The translations under genes and the position numbers were made by a program. The notes beneath the pieces are model-generated. The model was not told the origin of the DNA and ran no database searches. It saw only the letters and a program-made list of their open reading frames with translations. A stretch of DNA of 64,000 nt from JADZAI01 sp046348585 (GTDB lineage Bacteria; Pseudomonadota; Alphaproteobacteria; Micropepsales; Micropepsaceae): NCBI GenBank assembly GCA_046348585.1, contig JAXMDZ010000001.1, positions 468,444 through 532,443 on the forward strand, given 5' to 3'. This document shows positions 18,724-28,800 of the stretch, one piece after another (the stretch's first letter is position 1; each line of letters begins with the position of its first letter).

Positions 18724-19206
18724 ATGAGCATTTTCTCCATCGCAAAGCGCGCGACGCTCGTCGTCGCCATGGCGGCGGCGCTGGGCGCCTGCGCCTCCAG
18801 CCAGATCGGCGGCGGCAACACCGTTTCGCGCGACGCGACCCGCGGCGCCTCGGCGGTCGAATACGGCGTGGTCATCGATTCCCGCCAGGTGACGATCGAG
18901 GGCACGCGCTCGGGCGTCGGTGCGGCGACCGGTGCGGTCGCGGGCGGCATCGCCGGTTCGCAGATCGGCGGCGGCACCGAGGAGCGCGCGATAGCCGGCG
19001 TCGTCGGCGCGGTGGGCGGGGCGGTGATCGGCGACGCGATCGAGGAAGGCGTCACCAGCCAGAAGGGCCTCCAGTACACCGTGCGCCTCGATCGCGGCGG
19101 CGACATCGTCGTGACGCAGGGCGCCGACCCGATGATCCCGCGCAATGCGCGCGTTCAGGTCATCTATGACCGCGACGGCACGGTGCGCATCGTTCAGGTG
19201 CGCTGA
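18724..19206 (+). CDS. glycine-zipper 2TM outer-membrane lipoprotein (SlyB/Pcp-like)
   Basis: A 160-residue lipoprotein. The signal peptide ends in the lipobox ALGAC with the acylated Cys at 23. A glycine-zipper hairpin (about 60-105, GxxxG-rich segments GAATGAVAGGIAGSQIGGG and GVVGAVGGAVIGD) is followed by a short beta domain. The family sits in the outer membrane and helps envelope integrity. The ATG at 18724 was chosen so the signal peptide starts properly. A strong terminator follows. Confidence 0.9.
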   Translation: MSIFSIAKRATLVVAMAAALGACASSQIGGGNTVSRDATRGASAVEYGVVIDSRQVTIEGTRSGVGAATGAVAGGIAGSQIGGGTEERAIAGVVGAVGGAVIGDAIEEGVTSQKGLQYTVRLDRGGDIVVTQGADPMIPRNARVQVIYDRDGTVRIVQVR

Positions 19207-19228
19207 ACCTTCAGCGAGGGACTGACGG

Positions 19229-19260
19229 ACGGCCGGGGGAGACCCCGGCCGTTTTGTTTT
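19229..19260 (+). terminator. rho-independent terminator after the lipoprotein gene
   Basis: A 10-bp GC-rich stem (ACGGCCGGGG / CCCCGGCCGT), loop GAGA, followed by TTTGTTTT. Confidence 0.88.
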
Positions 19261-19292
19261 GCCTCCGGGGCGGGGCGTGCTAGCCCTCGTGC

Positions 19293-19952
19293 ATGTCTGC
19301 TTCGCCCAAGATTGCGCCCTCGATCCTGTCGGCCGATTTCGCCCGGCTGGGCGAGGAGATCCGCGCCATCGACGCGGCCGGGGCGGACTATGTCCATATC
19401 GACGTGATGGACGGGCATTACGTCCCCAACATCACCATCGGACCGGCGGTCGTCGCGGCGCTGAGGCCGCACACGAAGCTGCCCTTCGACGTCCATCTGA
19501 TGATCGCGCCGGTCGACCCTTACGTCGCCGCCTTCGCCGAGGCCGGGGCCGACATCATCACCGTGCACCCGGAAGCGGGGCCGCATGTCCACCGCACGCT
19601 GCAGCTCATCAAGTCGCTGGGCCGCAAGGCGGGCGTCGTGCTCAACCCCGGCACGCCGGCCGAAATTCTGGACAATCTGATGGACCTCGCCGACCTCATC
19701 CTGGTGATGAGCGTCAATCCGGGCTTCGGCGGGCAGAGCTTCATCGGCAGCCAGCTTTCCAAGATCGAGATCATCGCACGCAAGATCGCCGACAGCGGAC
19801 GGGCCATCGAACTGGAGGTCGATGGCGGCGTGAACCCCGACACGGCCCGCCAATGCGTGGCGGCGGGCGCCAATGTGCTGGTCGCAGGATCGGCCGTCTT
19901 TAAGGGCGGAGCCGCCGCCTATGCAGGCAATATCGCCGGCCTCCGGAGCTGA
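19293..19952 (+). CDS. rpe: ribulose-phosphate 3-epimerase
   Basis: A 219-residue TIM-barrel enzyme of the pentose phosphate pathway, interconverting ribulose-5-phosphate and xylulose-5-phosphate. Signatures are APSILSADFARL, HIDVMDGHYVPNITIGP (metal His and catalytic Asp) and VDGGVNPDTA (second catalytic Asp). Full length. The following heparinase-like gene starts within its last codons. Confidence 0.96.
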   Translation: MSASPKIAPSILSADFARLGEEIRAIDAAGADYVHIDVMDGHYVPNITIGPAVVAALRPHTKLPFDVHLMIAPVDPYVAAFAEAGADIITVHPEAGPHVHRTLQLIKSLGRKAGVVLNPGTPAEILDNLMDLADLILVMSVNPGFGGQSFIGSQLSKIEIIARKIADSGRAIELEVDGGVNPDTARQCVAAGANVLVAGSAVFKGGAAAYAGNIAGLRS

Positions 19953-21723
19953 CCCCGCGAGCGAGGCCGCACCGGCCGCCGCTCCGTCCGCACGCATGGG
20001 CGACGCCCGCCACGCGTCCTATCCGGGTCTCGCCGCCGCGCTGATCGGACATGCCGCCGCCGAAGCCGCGGCCGGAGCGCGGGCCGCCCTGCAGCGCGGC
20101 GCGCTGTGGCGCTTCTCGCTGCGCGGGCCGCTGCCGGGGGGCCTCGCCGTCGCGCCCGATGCGCTGGTCCCGGCGACGCTGGAAGGCGCGCAGGACATTC
20201 TGCGCGGGCGTTTCGCGCTCGGCGGCGGGGTCGTGGAACTGCGCGGCCAGTCGCCCTTCGATGCCGCGATGCCGACCGCCCTGCGCGCCGAGCTGCACCG
20301 CTTCGCCTGGCTCGCCCATCTGGAGAAGGCGGGCGGCAAGACCGCGCATTTCGTCGCCCGCGCTCTCGTCGAGGACTGGATCGACCGCTATCGCCATGTC
20401 GAGACGGCGGTCTGGGCGCCCGAGGTGCTGGGGCCGCGCCTCGTCCAGTGGGCGGCGCATTTCCGCTTCCTCATCGCCGACCACGATCTCATCTTCCGCT
20501 CGCGCCTGCTGAAGACGATGGCCGAGCAGACGCGCCACCTGGCGCGCACCATCGCCGCCGCGCCGCCGGGGCCGGGGGCGCTCGCCGCCGCCGCCGCGCT
20601 GGCGACGATGGACTGCGCCCTGCCCGAGGGCGAGCGGCGCAGCCTGAAGGCGGCCGAGGCGCTGCGCCTCGCGCTGGAGGGCGCGGTGCTGCCCGACGGC
20701 GGCATCGTCACCCGCTCGCCGGACGATCAGGCCGAGGGGCTGGCGGGGCTGCTGCGCGCCGGACGGGCGCTCGCCGACGCGCACCGGGCGATGCCGCCTT
20801 TCCTGCCCGACGCGGCGGCGCGGATGCGCGCCCAGCTCGCCCTGATGCGCCACGGCGACGGGCGGCTCGGCTGCTTCAACGGATCGTCCGAGGGCGACGC
20901 TCAATGGCTGGCCGATCTTCTGGAGGGCGAGCCGGCCGAAGCCGCCGCCGCCTTCGCGCCCGACTGGGGCTATGCGCGGCTGGCGGCGGGGCCGAGCTGC
21001 GTCCTTTTCGATGCCGGCGGGCCGCCGCCCGGCGGCCATGCCTCGGCCGCCCATGCCGCGCCCGCCGCCTTCGAACTGTCGCGCGAAGCGACGCGGATCG
21101 TCGTCAATGGCGGCGTCGCCCGCCGCCGCGGGGCCGACTGGGTCGCCGCCGCCCGCCGCACCGCCGCCCATGCCTGCCTGCAGATCGGCGAGGCCGACGC
21201 CGGCGAGATCCTTGCCGGTTCGGCGGCGGCGCGTCTTGGCCCGCGCCTCTATGGCGGCACGGCGCGAGGCGAGATGCAGGCCGGGCCGGACGGCCAATGG
21301 GCCGAGGCGACCCACGATTTCTACGCCCGCCGCTTCGGCGCGACCCACCGGCGGCGGCTCTTCCTCGACGCCACCGGCCACGATCTGCGCGGCGAGGACA
21401 CGCTGGTGCGGTCCTCGGGGCGCGGGCGGCTGGAGGTCGCCATCCGCTTTCCGCTGCACCCCGATTGCCGCGCCACCATCGCCCAGAGCGGCGACAGCGT
21501 GCTGATCGCCCCGCACGAGGGCGACGCCTGGCGCTTCCGCGCCGGGCTGACCGGGGCCGATTCCCGGCTGAGCATCGAGCCCTCGATCTATATGGGCGGC
21601 GAAACCGTGCGCCGCGCCGAGGCCATCGTCATCCGCGCCGCCGCCCTGCCGCCCGAATGGACGATGCGCTGGGCCTTTGCGGTGGAGACGCCCGGTAAGC
21701 GGACCCGGCGGCGCATCGTCTGA
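19921..21723 (+). CDS. heparinase II/III family protein
   Basis: A protein of about 600 residues with an N-terminal helical toroid and a C-terminal beta-sandwich (heparinase II/III-like, about 330-600) beginning near FAPDWGYARLAAG. Members are polysaccharide lyases or envelope-glycan enzymes; no signal peptide is obvious. I chose the ATG at 19921 because GGGCGGA lies upstream, but it overlaps rpe by 32 bp; an ATG at 19996 giving 575 residues is possible. The substrate is unknown. The gene lies between rpe and purH on the same strand, an arrangement I recall from other alphaproteobacteria. Confidence 0.85.
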   Translation: MQAISPASGADPASEAAPAAAPSARMGDARHASYPGLAAALIGHAAAEAAAGARAALQRGALWRFSLRGPLPGGLAVAPDALVPATLEGAQDILRGRFALGGGVVELRGQSPFDAAMPTALRAELHRFAWLAHLEKAGGKTAHFVARALVEDWIDRYRHVETAVWAPEVLGPRLVQWAAHFRFLIADHDLIFRSRLLKTMAEQTRHLARTIAAAPPGPGALAAAAALATMDCALPEGERRSLKAAEALRLALEGAVLPDGGIVTRSPDDQAEGLAGLLRAGRALADAHRAMPPFLPDAAARMRAQLALMRHGDGRLGCFNGSSEGDAQWLADLLEGEPAEAAAAFAPDWGYARLAAGPSCVLFDAGGPPPGGHASAAHAAPAAFELSREATRIVVNGGVARRRGADWVAAARRTAAHACLQIGEADAGEILAGSAAARLGPRLYGGTARGEMQAGPDGQWAEATHDFYARRFGATHRRRLFLDATGHDLRGEDTLVRSSGRGRLEVAIRFPLHPDCRATIAQSGDSVLIAPHEGDAWRFRAGLTGADSRLSIEPSIYMGGETVRRAEAIVIRAAALPPEWTMRWAFAVETPGKRTRRRIV

Positions 21724-21788
21724 GTCGCGCGCCCCGGCCGGGCGTGCTACCAGCCCGGCGCGATTCCCGACCCATGCCAGAGGCCGCC

Positions 21789-23387
21789 ATGACCGACCAA
21801 ACGCGCCGCCCGATCCGCCGCGCGCTGCTTTCCGTCTATGACAAGACCGGGCTCGCCGAACTCGGCCGGGCGCTGGCGGCGCGCGGAACGGTGCTGGTTT
21901 CGACCGGCGGCTCGGCGAAGACGCTGCGCGAGGCGGGGCTTGCGGTGCTCGACGTCTCGGAGGTCACCGGCTTTCCGGAGATGATGGACGGCCGCGTCAA
22001 GACGCTGCACCCCAAGGTCCATGGCGGTCTGCTCGCCATCCGCGAGGACGCCGCCCATGCCGAGGCGATGCGCGCCCACGGCATCGAGGGCATCGACCTT
22101 CTGGTCTCCAATCTCTACCCGTTCGAGGCGACGGTCGCGGCGACCGACGATTTCGACGCCATCGTCGAGCAGATCGACATCGGCGGCCCGGCGATGATCC
22201 GCGCCGCCTCCAAGAACCACGCCTATGTGTCGGTCGTGACCGACCCCGCCGACTACGCCGCGGTGCTGGCCGAGCACGATGCGGGCGGCGTCACCGGCGC
22301 GACGCGGCGCATGCTCGCCGCCAAGGCGTTCGCGCGCACCGCCGCCTATGACGCGGCGATTTCCGCCTGGTTCGAGGGCTGGCGTACGGGCGCGGGCGAG
22401 GCCGAAGGCGCTCCGGCCCGCGTCACCATTTCAGGCAGCCTCCGCCAGGCGCTGCGCTATGGCGAGAACCCGCACCAGCAGGCGGCGTTCTACGTCACCG
22501 CGCCGCGCCCCGGCGTCGCCACGGCCCGCCAGGTGCAGGGCAAGGAGCTGAGCTACAACAACATCAACGACACCGACGCCGCCTTCGAGCTGGTCGCCGA
22601 GTTCGACGCCGCAACCCCCGCCGTCGCCATCATCAAGCACGCCAATCCGTGCGGCGTCGCCACCGGCGCGACGCTGAGGGAGGCCTACGAGAAGGCCTAT
22701 CTGTGCGACACGGTCAGCGCCTTCGGCGGCATCGTCGCGCTGAACCGCGCCCTCGACGCGGCGACCGCCGAGGAGATCGCCAGGATCTTCACCGAGGTGA
22801 TCATCGCCCCCGGCGCGAGCGAGGAGGCGATGGCGATCATCGCGGCGAAGAAGAACCTGCGCCTGCTGCTGACCGATGCGCTGCCCGATCCGGCCGCCCC
22901 CGGCATGGCCTTCAAATCCGTCTCGGGCGGCTTCCTGATGCAGAGCCGCGACGCCAAGCGCGTCGCCGCCGCCGATCTCAGGATCGTCACCAGACGCCAG
23001 CCGACGCCGCGCGAGCTGGCCGACATGCTCTTCGCCTTCACGGTCGCCAAGCACGTCAAGTCGAACGCCATCGTCTATGCGAAGGACGGGGCGACCGCCG
23101 GCATCGGCGCGGGCCAGATGAACCGGCGCGAATCCTCGCGCATCGGGGCCTGGAAGGCCGAGGACGCGCGCGCCGCCGCCGGCTGGGCGGAGCCCAGGAC
23201 CATCGGCTCGGCCGCCGCCTCCGACGCCTTCTTCCCCTTCGCCGACGGGCTGCTGGAATGCGTCAAGGCGGGCGCGAGTGCGGTCATCCAGCCGGGCGGC
23301 TCGATGCGCGACGCCGAGGTGATCGCCGCCGCCGACGAGGCCGGCATCGCCATGGCCTTCACCGGCGTGCGCCACTTCCGCCACTGA
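21789..23387 (+). CDS. purH: bifunctional AICAR transformylase / IMP cyclohydrolase
   Basis: A 532-residue enzyme doing the last two steps of purine synthesis. The N-terminal IMP cyclohydrolase domain starts at RRALLSVYDKTGL and includes GFPEMMDGRVKTLHPKVHGG. The C-terminal transformylase domain includes LRYGENPHQQAAFY, IKHANPCGVA (catalytic Lys-His) and SDAFFPFADG. The ATG at 21789 is preceded by AGAGG; upstream in-frame starts lack a ribosome site. A short GC hairpin follows the stop. Confidence 0.97.
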   Translation: MTDQTRRPIRRALLSVYDKTGLAELGRALAARGTVLVSTGGSAKTLREAGLAVLDVSEVTGFPEMMDGRVKTLHPKVHGGLLAIREDAAHAEAMRAHGIEGIDLLVSNLYPFEATVAATDDFDAIVEQIDIGGPAMIRAASKNHAYVSVVTDPADYAAVLAEHDAGGVTGATRRMLAAKAFARTAAYDAAISAWFEGWRTGAGEAEGAPARVTISGSLRQALRYGENPHQQAAFYVTAPRPGVATARQVQGKELSYNNINDTDAAFELVAEFDAATPAVAIIKHANPCGVATGATLREAYEKAYLCDTVSAFGGIVALNRALDAATAEEIARIFTEVIIAPGASEEAMAIIAAKKNLRLLLTDALPDPAAPGMAFKSVSGGFLMQSRDAKRVAAADLRIVTRRQPTPRELADMLFAFTVAKHVKSNAIVYAKDGATAGIGAGQMNRRESSRIGAWKAEDARAAAGWAEPRTIGSAAASDAFFPFADGLLECVKAGASAVIQPGGSMRDAEVIAAADEAGIAMAFTGVRHFRH

Positions 23388-23390
23388 GCC

Positions 23391-23406
23391 GCCCGCCGGT
23401 GCGGGC
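23391..23406. terminator. short GC hairpin between purH and MFS gene
   Basis: A 6-bp stem (GCCCGC / GCGGGC) with loop CGGT fills the 25-bp gap between two convergent stops. There is no T-run, so this is a weak terminator candidate. Confidence 0.3.
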
Positions 23407-23412
23407 GCGCCT

Positions 23413-24861
23413 TCAGTGCCGCGAGACGGCGCGCTCGTTCTTCACATAGAGCATCAGGACCAGGCCGACGGCGAGGAAGATGAGGATCGAGGCCATGCCG
23501 GCGGCCTGGCTGTCGAACCAGCGCGTGAAGACGCCGACCACGAAGGGCGACATGAACGCCGTCGCGGTGCCCGAGAGCGCATAGAGGCCAAAGAATTCCG
23601 TCATCTTGTCGGACGGCGCGATGCGCGCCAGCATCGTGCGGCTGTTGGCGTAGGCCGCGGTGATGAAGATCGCGAGGATGATGACGAGCCCGACATAGAT
23701 GATCTCGGGCAGCGTGTTGAAGAACGGCCCGTCATAGACGATCGGCACCGCGTCCGGCGCGTAATTCCATATGCCGAGGATCGATTGCGGCCCCATCAGC
23801 AGCGACAGGACGAGGCCGACCGAGGTGCCGCCGATCGAGACGAGGATCGCCTTCTGCGAGCCGATGCGGTCGTCGAGCCAGCCGCCGAGCACCCCGCCGA
23901 AGACCGCGAAGACCGAGAGCACGATGCCGTAGGCGAGCATGTCGAGCGCGCCCCAACCGAACGTGCCCGCCGCATAGATGCCGCCGAAGGTGAGGATCGC
24001 CGTCTTGCCGTCGTTATAGGCCATGCGGGCGATCAGATAGATCGTCACGTTCTGATAGTGGCGCAGGCTCCCCAGCGTCTTGAAGACGCGCCCGACGCCG
24101 ACCTGGATCGCCCGCTTCAGCGGCATCCCCGAGGCGGCGCGGTCGGGCGTGAAGAACAGCATCGGCAGCGTGAAGACGACGAGCCAGATCGCCGAGATCG
24201 GCCCCGACAGGCGCTCGTGCTCGAAGGCCGACTGGTCGATGCCGAACCAGGGCGCCGCCGGAATGAAGCTCCAGTCGACCTGACCCGGCATCACGAAGGC
24301 GTAGAGCATGAAGATCAGCATGATCAGCCCGGCGAGATTGCCGAGCGCGAGACCGAGCCCCGAAAGGCCGCCGACCCGCCCGTGATTGCAGATCTCGGGC
24401 AGCATCGCGTTGTGGAAGACGGCGGTGAACTCGAACAGGATGTTGTTGATGACGATGATCGCGCCGATCGCCACCAGCGGCAGGATCGCCTGGTCGGGCA
24501 CCGCGTACCACAGCGCATAGGTGAGCAGCGCCATCAGGAAGGCGAAGCCCGCGATCCACGGCTTGCGCCGTCCGCCCAGATCGGCGATCGCCCCCAGGAA
24601 CGGCGCCAGCACCGCGATGATGAGGCCGCCGAGGCCCGAGAGATCGCCCCACAGCGCCTGCCCCGCCACCGGATCGCCGACCAGCCGCTCGGAGAAATAC
24701 GGCGCGAAGACATAGATGGTGATGAGCAGGACGTAGGGGTTTCGCGCCCATTCGAACAGCGCCCAGCTGAACTGCCCGAGGCCCGAGGCGACCGCGCCGC
24801 CGGTCGCGGACACGTTCGGGTCTTCGTGCGCGGCGGCGGCCGCGACGGCGGGTGCGTTCAT
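23413..24861 (-). CDS. MFS transporter, UMF1/Atg22-like
   Basis: A 482-residue inner-membrane protein with about 12 hydrophobic segments. The N-terminal part (SWALFEWARNPYVLLITIYVF) and the middle TPDRAASGMPL loop are typical of the UMF1 family (Atg22-like vacuole effluxers), which export amino acids or related small molecules in eukaryotes; bacterial substrates are unknown. AAGGA precedes the ATG. It is convergent with purH and divergent from the EamA transporter gene. Confidence 0.88.
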   Translation of the reverse strand: MNAPAVAAAAAHEDPNVSATGGAVASGLGQFSWALFEWARNPYVLLITIYVFAPYFSERLVGDPVAGQALWGDLSGLGGLIIAVLAPFLGAIADLGGRRKPWIAGFAFLMALLTYALWYAVPDQAILPLVAIGAIIVINNILFEFTAVFHNAMLPEICNHGRVGGLSGLGLALGNLAGLIMLIFMLYAFVMPGQVDWSFIPAAPWFGIDQSAFEHERLSGPISAIWLVVFTLPMLFFTPDRAASGMPLKRAIQVGVGRVFKTLGSLRHYQNVTIYLIARMAYNDGKTAILTFGGIYAAGTFGWGALDMLAYGIVLSVFAVFGGVLGGWLDDRIGSQKAILVSIGGTSVGLVLSLLMGPQSILGIWNYAPDAVPIVYDGPFFNTLPEIIYVGLVIILAIFITAAYANSRTMLARIAPSDKMTEFFGLYALSGTATAFMSPFVVGVFTRWFDSQAAGMASILIFLAVGLVLMLYVKNERAVSRH

Positions 24862-24965
24862 GGGCGTTTCCTTCGGGCGTCTTGTTATGACTTTTGGTCA
24901 GCCTCCCCCCGATGGCGGCGGAAGGCAAGCCGCGTTGACGCCGCCGGGCGCGCGTGCGAGGCGGA

Positions 24966-25823
24966 ATGCCCCGCCCCATCCCCCGTGATCCCGTGCCCGT
25001 CGAAGCCGTCATCGCCGCCCTGGCCGCCGCCGTGCTGCACGCGGTGTGGAACGCGCTGGTCAAGGGCGGCGGCGACCCCTTGCTGGACCTGGCGCTGGTC
25101 TGGGGCGGATCGGCGGCGGTGGCGCTGCTCTGCGTGCCCTTCGTCGCGGTCCCGGTCGCGGCGGCCTGGCCCTATCTGCTGGCGACGCTCTTCATCCACA
25201 TGCCCTATGGCCTGCTGCTGGCGGCGGCCTATCGGGCGGGCAGCCTCAGCCATGTCTATACCGTGGCGCGCGGCTCGCCGCCGATGCTGATCGCGCTGGC
25301 GACGGCGGCGCTCGGCGAGACGCTGGCCCCCGGCCAGTATCTCGGCATCGCGGTCATCAGCGCCGGGATTCTGGCGACCGGCATCGCCCCGCACGCCCCG
25401 GCGCGGGCGACGCTGCTGGCCCTTTGCGTGGCGCTGACCATCGCCGGCTATTCGGTGCTCGACGGCCTCGGCGCGCGGGCGAGCGGCGAGCCGGTCGGTT
25501 ATGCGATCTGGTTCTTCGTGTTGATGGGCGCGTGCTTCATGGCGATCGTCGCCGCCTGGCGCGGACCCGCCGCGCTCGCCCTCTATGCCCGCACCAACTG
25601 GCGGCGGGCGGCGGTGGGCGGACCCGCCGGGGCGCTCGGCTACGGCCTCGTCCTGTGGGCGATGAGCTTCGCCCCGGTCGCCGGGGTCAGCGCGCTGCGC
25701 GAGACCTCCGTCGCGGTCGCCGCCTTCATCGGCTGGGCCTTCATGGGCGACCCGATGAGCAAACGCCGCATCGCCGGGGCGCTGCTGGTGCTGGCCGGGG
25801 CGACGCTGCTCAAACTCGCCTGA
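24966..25823 (+). CDS. EamA/DMT-superfamily permease
   Basis: A 285-residue drug/metabolite transporter with about ten membrane segments arranged as two EamA repeats. The N-terminal LHAVWNALVKGG and C-terminal GVSALRETSVAVAAFIGW blocks are typical. The exported or imported substrate is unknown. The ATG at 24966 has GAGGCGGA upstream; a GTG at 24954 would add four residues. The stop is only 3 bp from the convergent NAD-GDH stop. Confidence 0.88.
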   Translation: MPRPIPRDPVPVEAVIAALAAAVLHAVWNALVKGGGDPLLDLALVWGGSAAVALLCVPFVAVPVAAAWPYLLATLFIHMPYGLLLAAAYRAGSLSHVYTVARGSPPMLIALATAALGETLAPGQYLGIAVISAGILATGIAPHAPARATLLALCVALTIAGYSVLDGLGARASGEPVGYAIWFFVLMGACFMAIVAAWRGPAALALYARTNWRRAAVGGPAGALGYGLVLWAMSFAPVAGVSALRETSVAVAAFIGWAFMGDPMSKRRIAGALLVLAGATLLKLA

Positions 25824-25826
25824 CGC

Positions 25827-28800
25827 CTACATCGCCAGATCGCGCAGCTGTGCGGTGGCGAGGGCCAGTTTCGCCGCCGTGAAGGCCCCGTCGCGTTCCA
25901 GATCGGCGATCAGGGCGCGGGCCCGCTCGATGCCGCCGGCCGCCGCCGCCGCCCACGCCGCGACCGAGGCCGCGCCTTCGGCGCGCGCCGGGGCCGGGCC
26001 CGCCGCGACGCCTTTCAGCGCCTTGGCGGCGACCATCCGCTGCACGGCGAAGAGATCGTCCTCGATCCGGGTCAGCGACAGCGCGTCCCAATGGCCCTGC
26101 GGCTTCACCCGGGCCGCCTGCTCGCGCAGCCGGTCGATGCCGAGCGCCGCCCCGGCCGCGAAATAGGCACCGGCCACCGCATCCAGCGGAATGGCGGATT
26201 CGCGCGCCAGCGACACCATGTCGGCGACGGTCGCAAAAAGCGGCAGCGCCCCCACCTCGTCGGCGAGATCGGCCGGCACGCCCGCGGCGGCAAGCTCGTG
26301 GATGCGGGCCGTCACCGCCTCGCGCTCCAGCGGCGAGACGAGACCCGAGAACGTGCCCTTCAGCGCGTCGATGCCGTCGCGATACTGCGCGACGGTGCGA
26401 TCGATCGCCGCCCCGGCATCGACGTTGCGCAGCATCCACTGGGTCTGGCGGCGCAGCAATTCGATCGCCGTGCGGTGCATGGCGATCTGCACGGCGGCCG
26501 TCACCTTGCCGTCGAGCGCGTTGATGCGGTCGTAGAGTTCGGCGAGGCGGAAGGCCCCGGTGGCGATCACCGCGGCCCGCGCCACCGCCGCGATGCCGGC
26601 GCCGGTCGCCTCCGCGATGCCCTGCACGAAGGCGGGACCGGCGCGATTGACGATGTCGTTGCAGAGCAGCGTCGCCACCAGTTCGCGGCGCAGCCGGTGC
26701 CCGGCGATCTCGGCCGCGAAGCGTTCGCGCACCGGCGGCGGGAAATAGGATCTGAGATCGTCGGCGAAGGCCGGATCGTCGGGCAGCGGACTGACCAGCA
26801 GCGCCTCGTTGAGGTCGATCTTGGCGTAGGCGAGCAGCACCGCGATCTCCGGCCGGGTCAGGCCCTGCCCGGCGCCGCGCAGCGCCCGGATCGCGGTTTC
26901 GTCGGGCAGCATCTCGACCGCGCGGTCGAGCTTGCCCTTCGCCTCCAGCGCCCGCATCAGCCGCGCCTGGCCTTCCAGCCCGCCGAGCGCGTCGCTCTCG
27001 GCGATCGAGAGGGCGAGCGTCTGGCGGTAATTGTCGGTCAGCACATGGGCCGCGACGTCGTCGGTCATCTCGGCCAGCAGCGCGTCGCGCTCGGCGCGGG
27101 CGAGCGTGCCCTTGCCCGCCGCCGCGGCGAACAGGATCTTCAGATTGACCTCGTGGTCGGAGGTATCGACGCCGGCCGAATTGTCGATGGCGTCGGTGTT
27201 GAGGCGCACCCCGGCGCGCGCCGCCTCGATGCGGCCGGGCTGGGTGACGCCGAGATTGGCGCCCTCGCCCACCACCTTGGCGCGCAGGTCGCGGCCATCG
27301 ACGCGGATCGCGTCGTTGGCGCGGTCGCCCGCCTGGGCCTGCGACTGGGCCGAGGATTTCACATAGGTGCCGATGCCGCCGAACCAGAGCAGGTCGGTCT
27401 CGGCCTTCAGCAGCGCGCTCATCAGCTCGAACGGCGTCACCGCGTCGGCCTCAAGCCCGGTCAGCGCCTTCATCTGCGGCGTCAGGGCGATCGACTTCGC
27501 CGACCGCGAGAAGACCCCGCCGCCCGCCGAGATGAGCGACTTGTCGTAGTCCGCCCAGGACGAGCGCGGCAGGTCGAAGAGGCGCTTGCGCTCCGCCCAC
27601 GAGGCGGCCGGCGCGGGATCGGGGTCGATGAAGATGTCGCGGTGGTCGAAGGCGGCGACGAGGCGGATCGCCTTCGACAGCAGCATGCCGTTGCCGAAGA
27701 CGTCGCCCGACATGTCGCCGACGCCGACGACGGTGAAGGGCTCGCTCTGGATGTCGCGGCCGATCTCGCGGAAATGGCGTTTGACCGCCTCCCACGCGCC
27801 GCGCGCCGTGATGCCCATCTTCTTGTGGTCGTAGCCGGCCGAGCCGCCCGAGGCGAAGGCGTCGTCCAGCCAGAAGCCGCGCCGCTGCGAGATCGCGTTG
27901 GCGGTGTCGGAAAAGGTCGCGGTGCCCTTGTCGGCGGCGACCACCAGATAGGGATCGTCGCCGTCGGCCCGAACGACTTGGGCGGGCGGCACGATCGCGC
28001 CGTCACCGGCGATCGTGTCGGTGAGATCGAGCAGCGCGTCGATGAAGACCGTGTAGGCGGCGACGCCTTCGGCCTGCACCGCCTCGCGCGAGGCGTCCTT
28101 GGGCAATTGCTTGGGATAGAAGCCGCCCTTCGAGCCGACCGGCACGATGACCGCGTTCTTCACCTGCTGGGCTTTGACGAGGCCGAGGATCTCGGTGCGG
28201 AAATCCTCGCGCCGGTCCGACCAGCGGATGCCGCCGCGCGCCACCCGGCCGAAGCGCAGATGCACGCCCTCGACGCGCGGGCTGTAGACGAAGATCTCCA
28301 CCCAGGGCCGCGGCGCCGGGAGTTCGTCGAGACGCTGGCTGTCGAGCTTGAAGGCGAGCGCCGGGCGGTCGGCGCCGTCCGCGCCCTTCTGCCAGGCATT
28401 GGTGCGCAGCATCGCTTCGACGACATTGCGGAAGCGGCGCAGGATGCGGTCCTCGTCGAGGCTCTTCACGTCGGCGAGGGCGCGCTCGATGGCCTCGTGC
28501 GCCGCCTCCGCCGCCGCCGCGCGGGCGGCCGCGTCGCCGCCGCGAGCGGGGTCGAAGCGGGCCTCGAACTGCTCCACCACCAGTCGGGCGATGTCGGCGT
28601 TCCGGCTCAGCGCCTCTTCCATGTAGGACTGGCTGAAGGCGATGCCGGCCTGGCGCAGGAACTTGGCGACGGCGCGCAGGATGGCGACCTGACGCCAGTC
28701 GAGCGCGGCCGCGAGGGTGAGGGCGTTGAAGCCGTCGTTTTCCGAACGGCCCGTCCACACCGCGTCCAGCGCCGCTTCCAGCTTCGGCCCGACCTCGGCG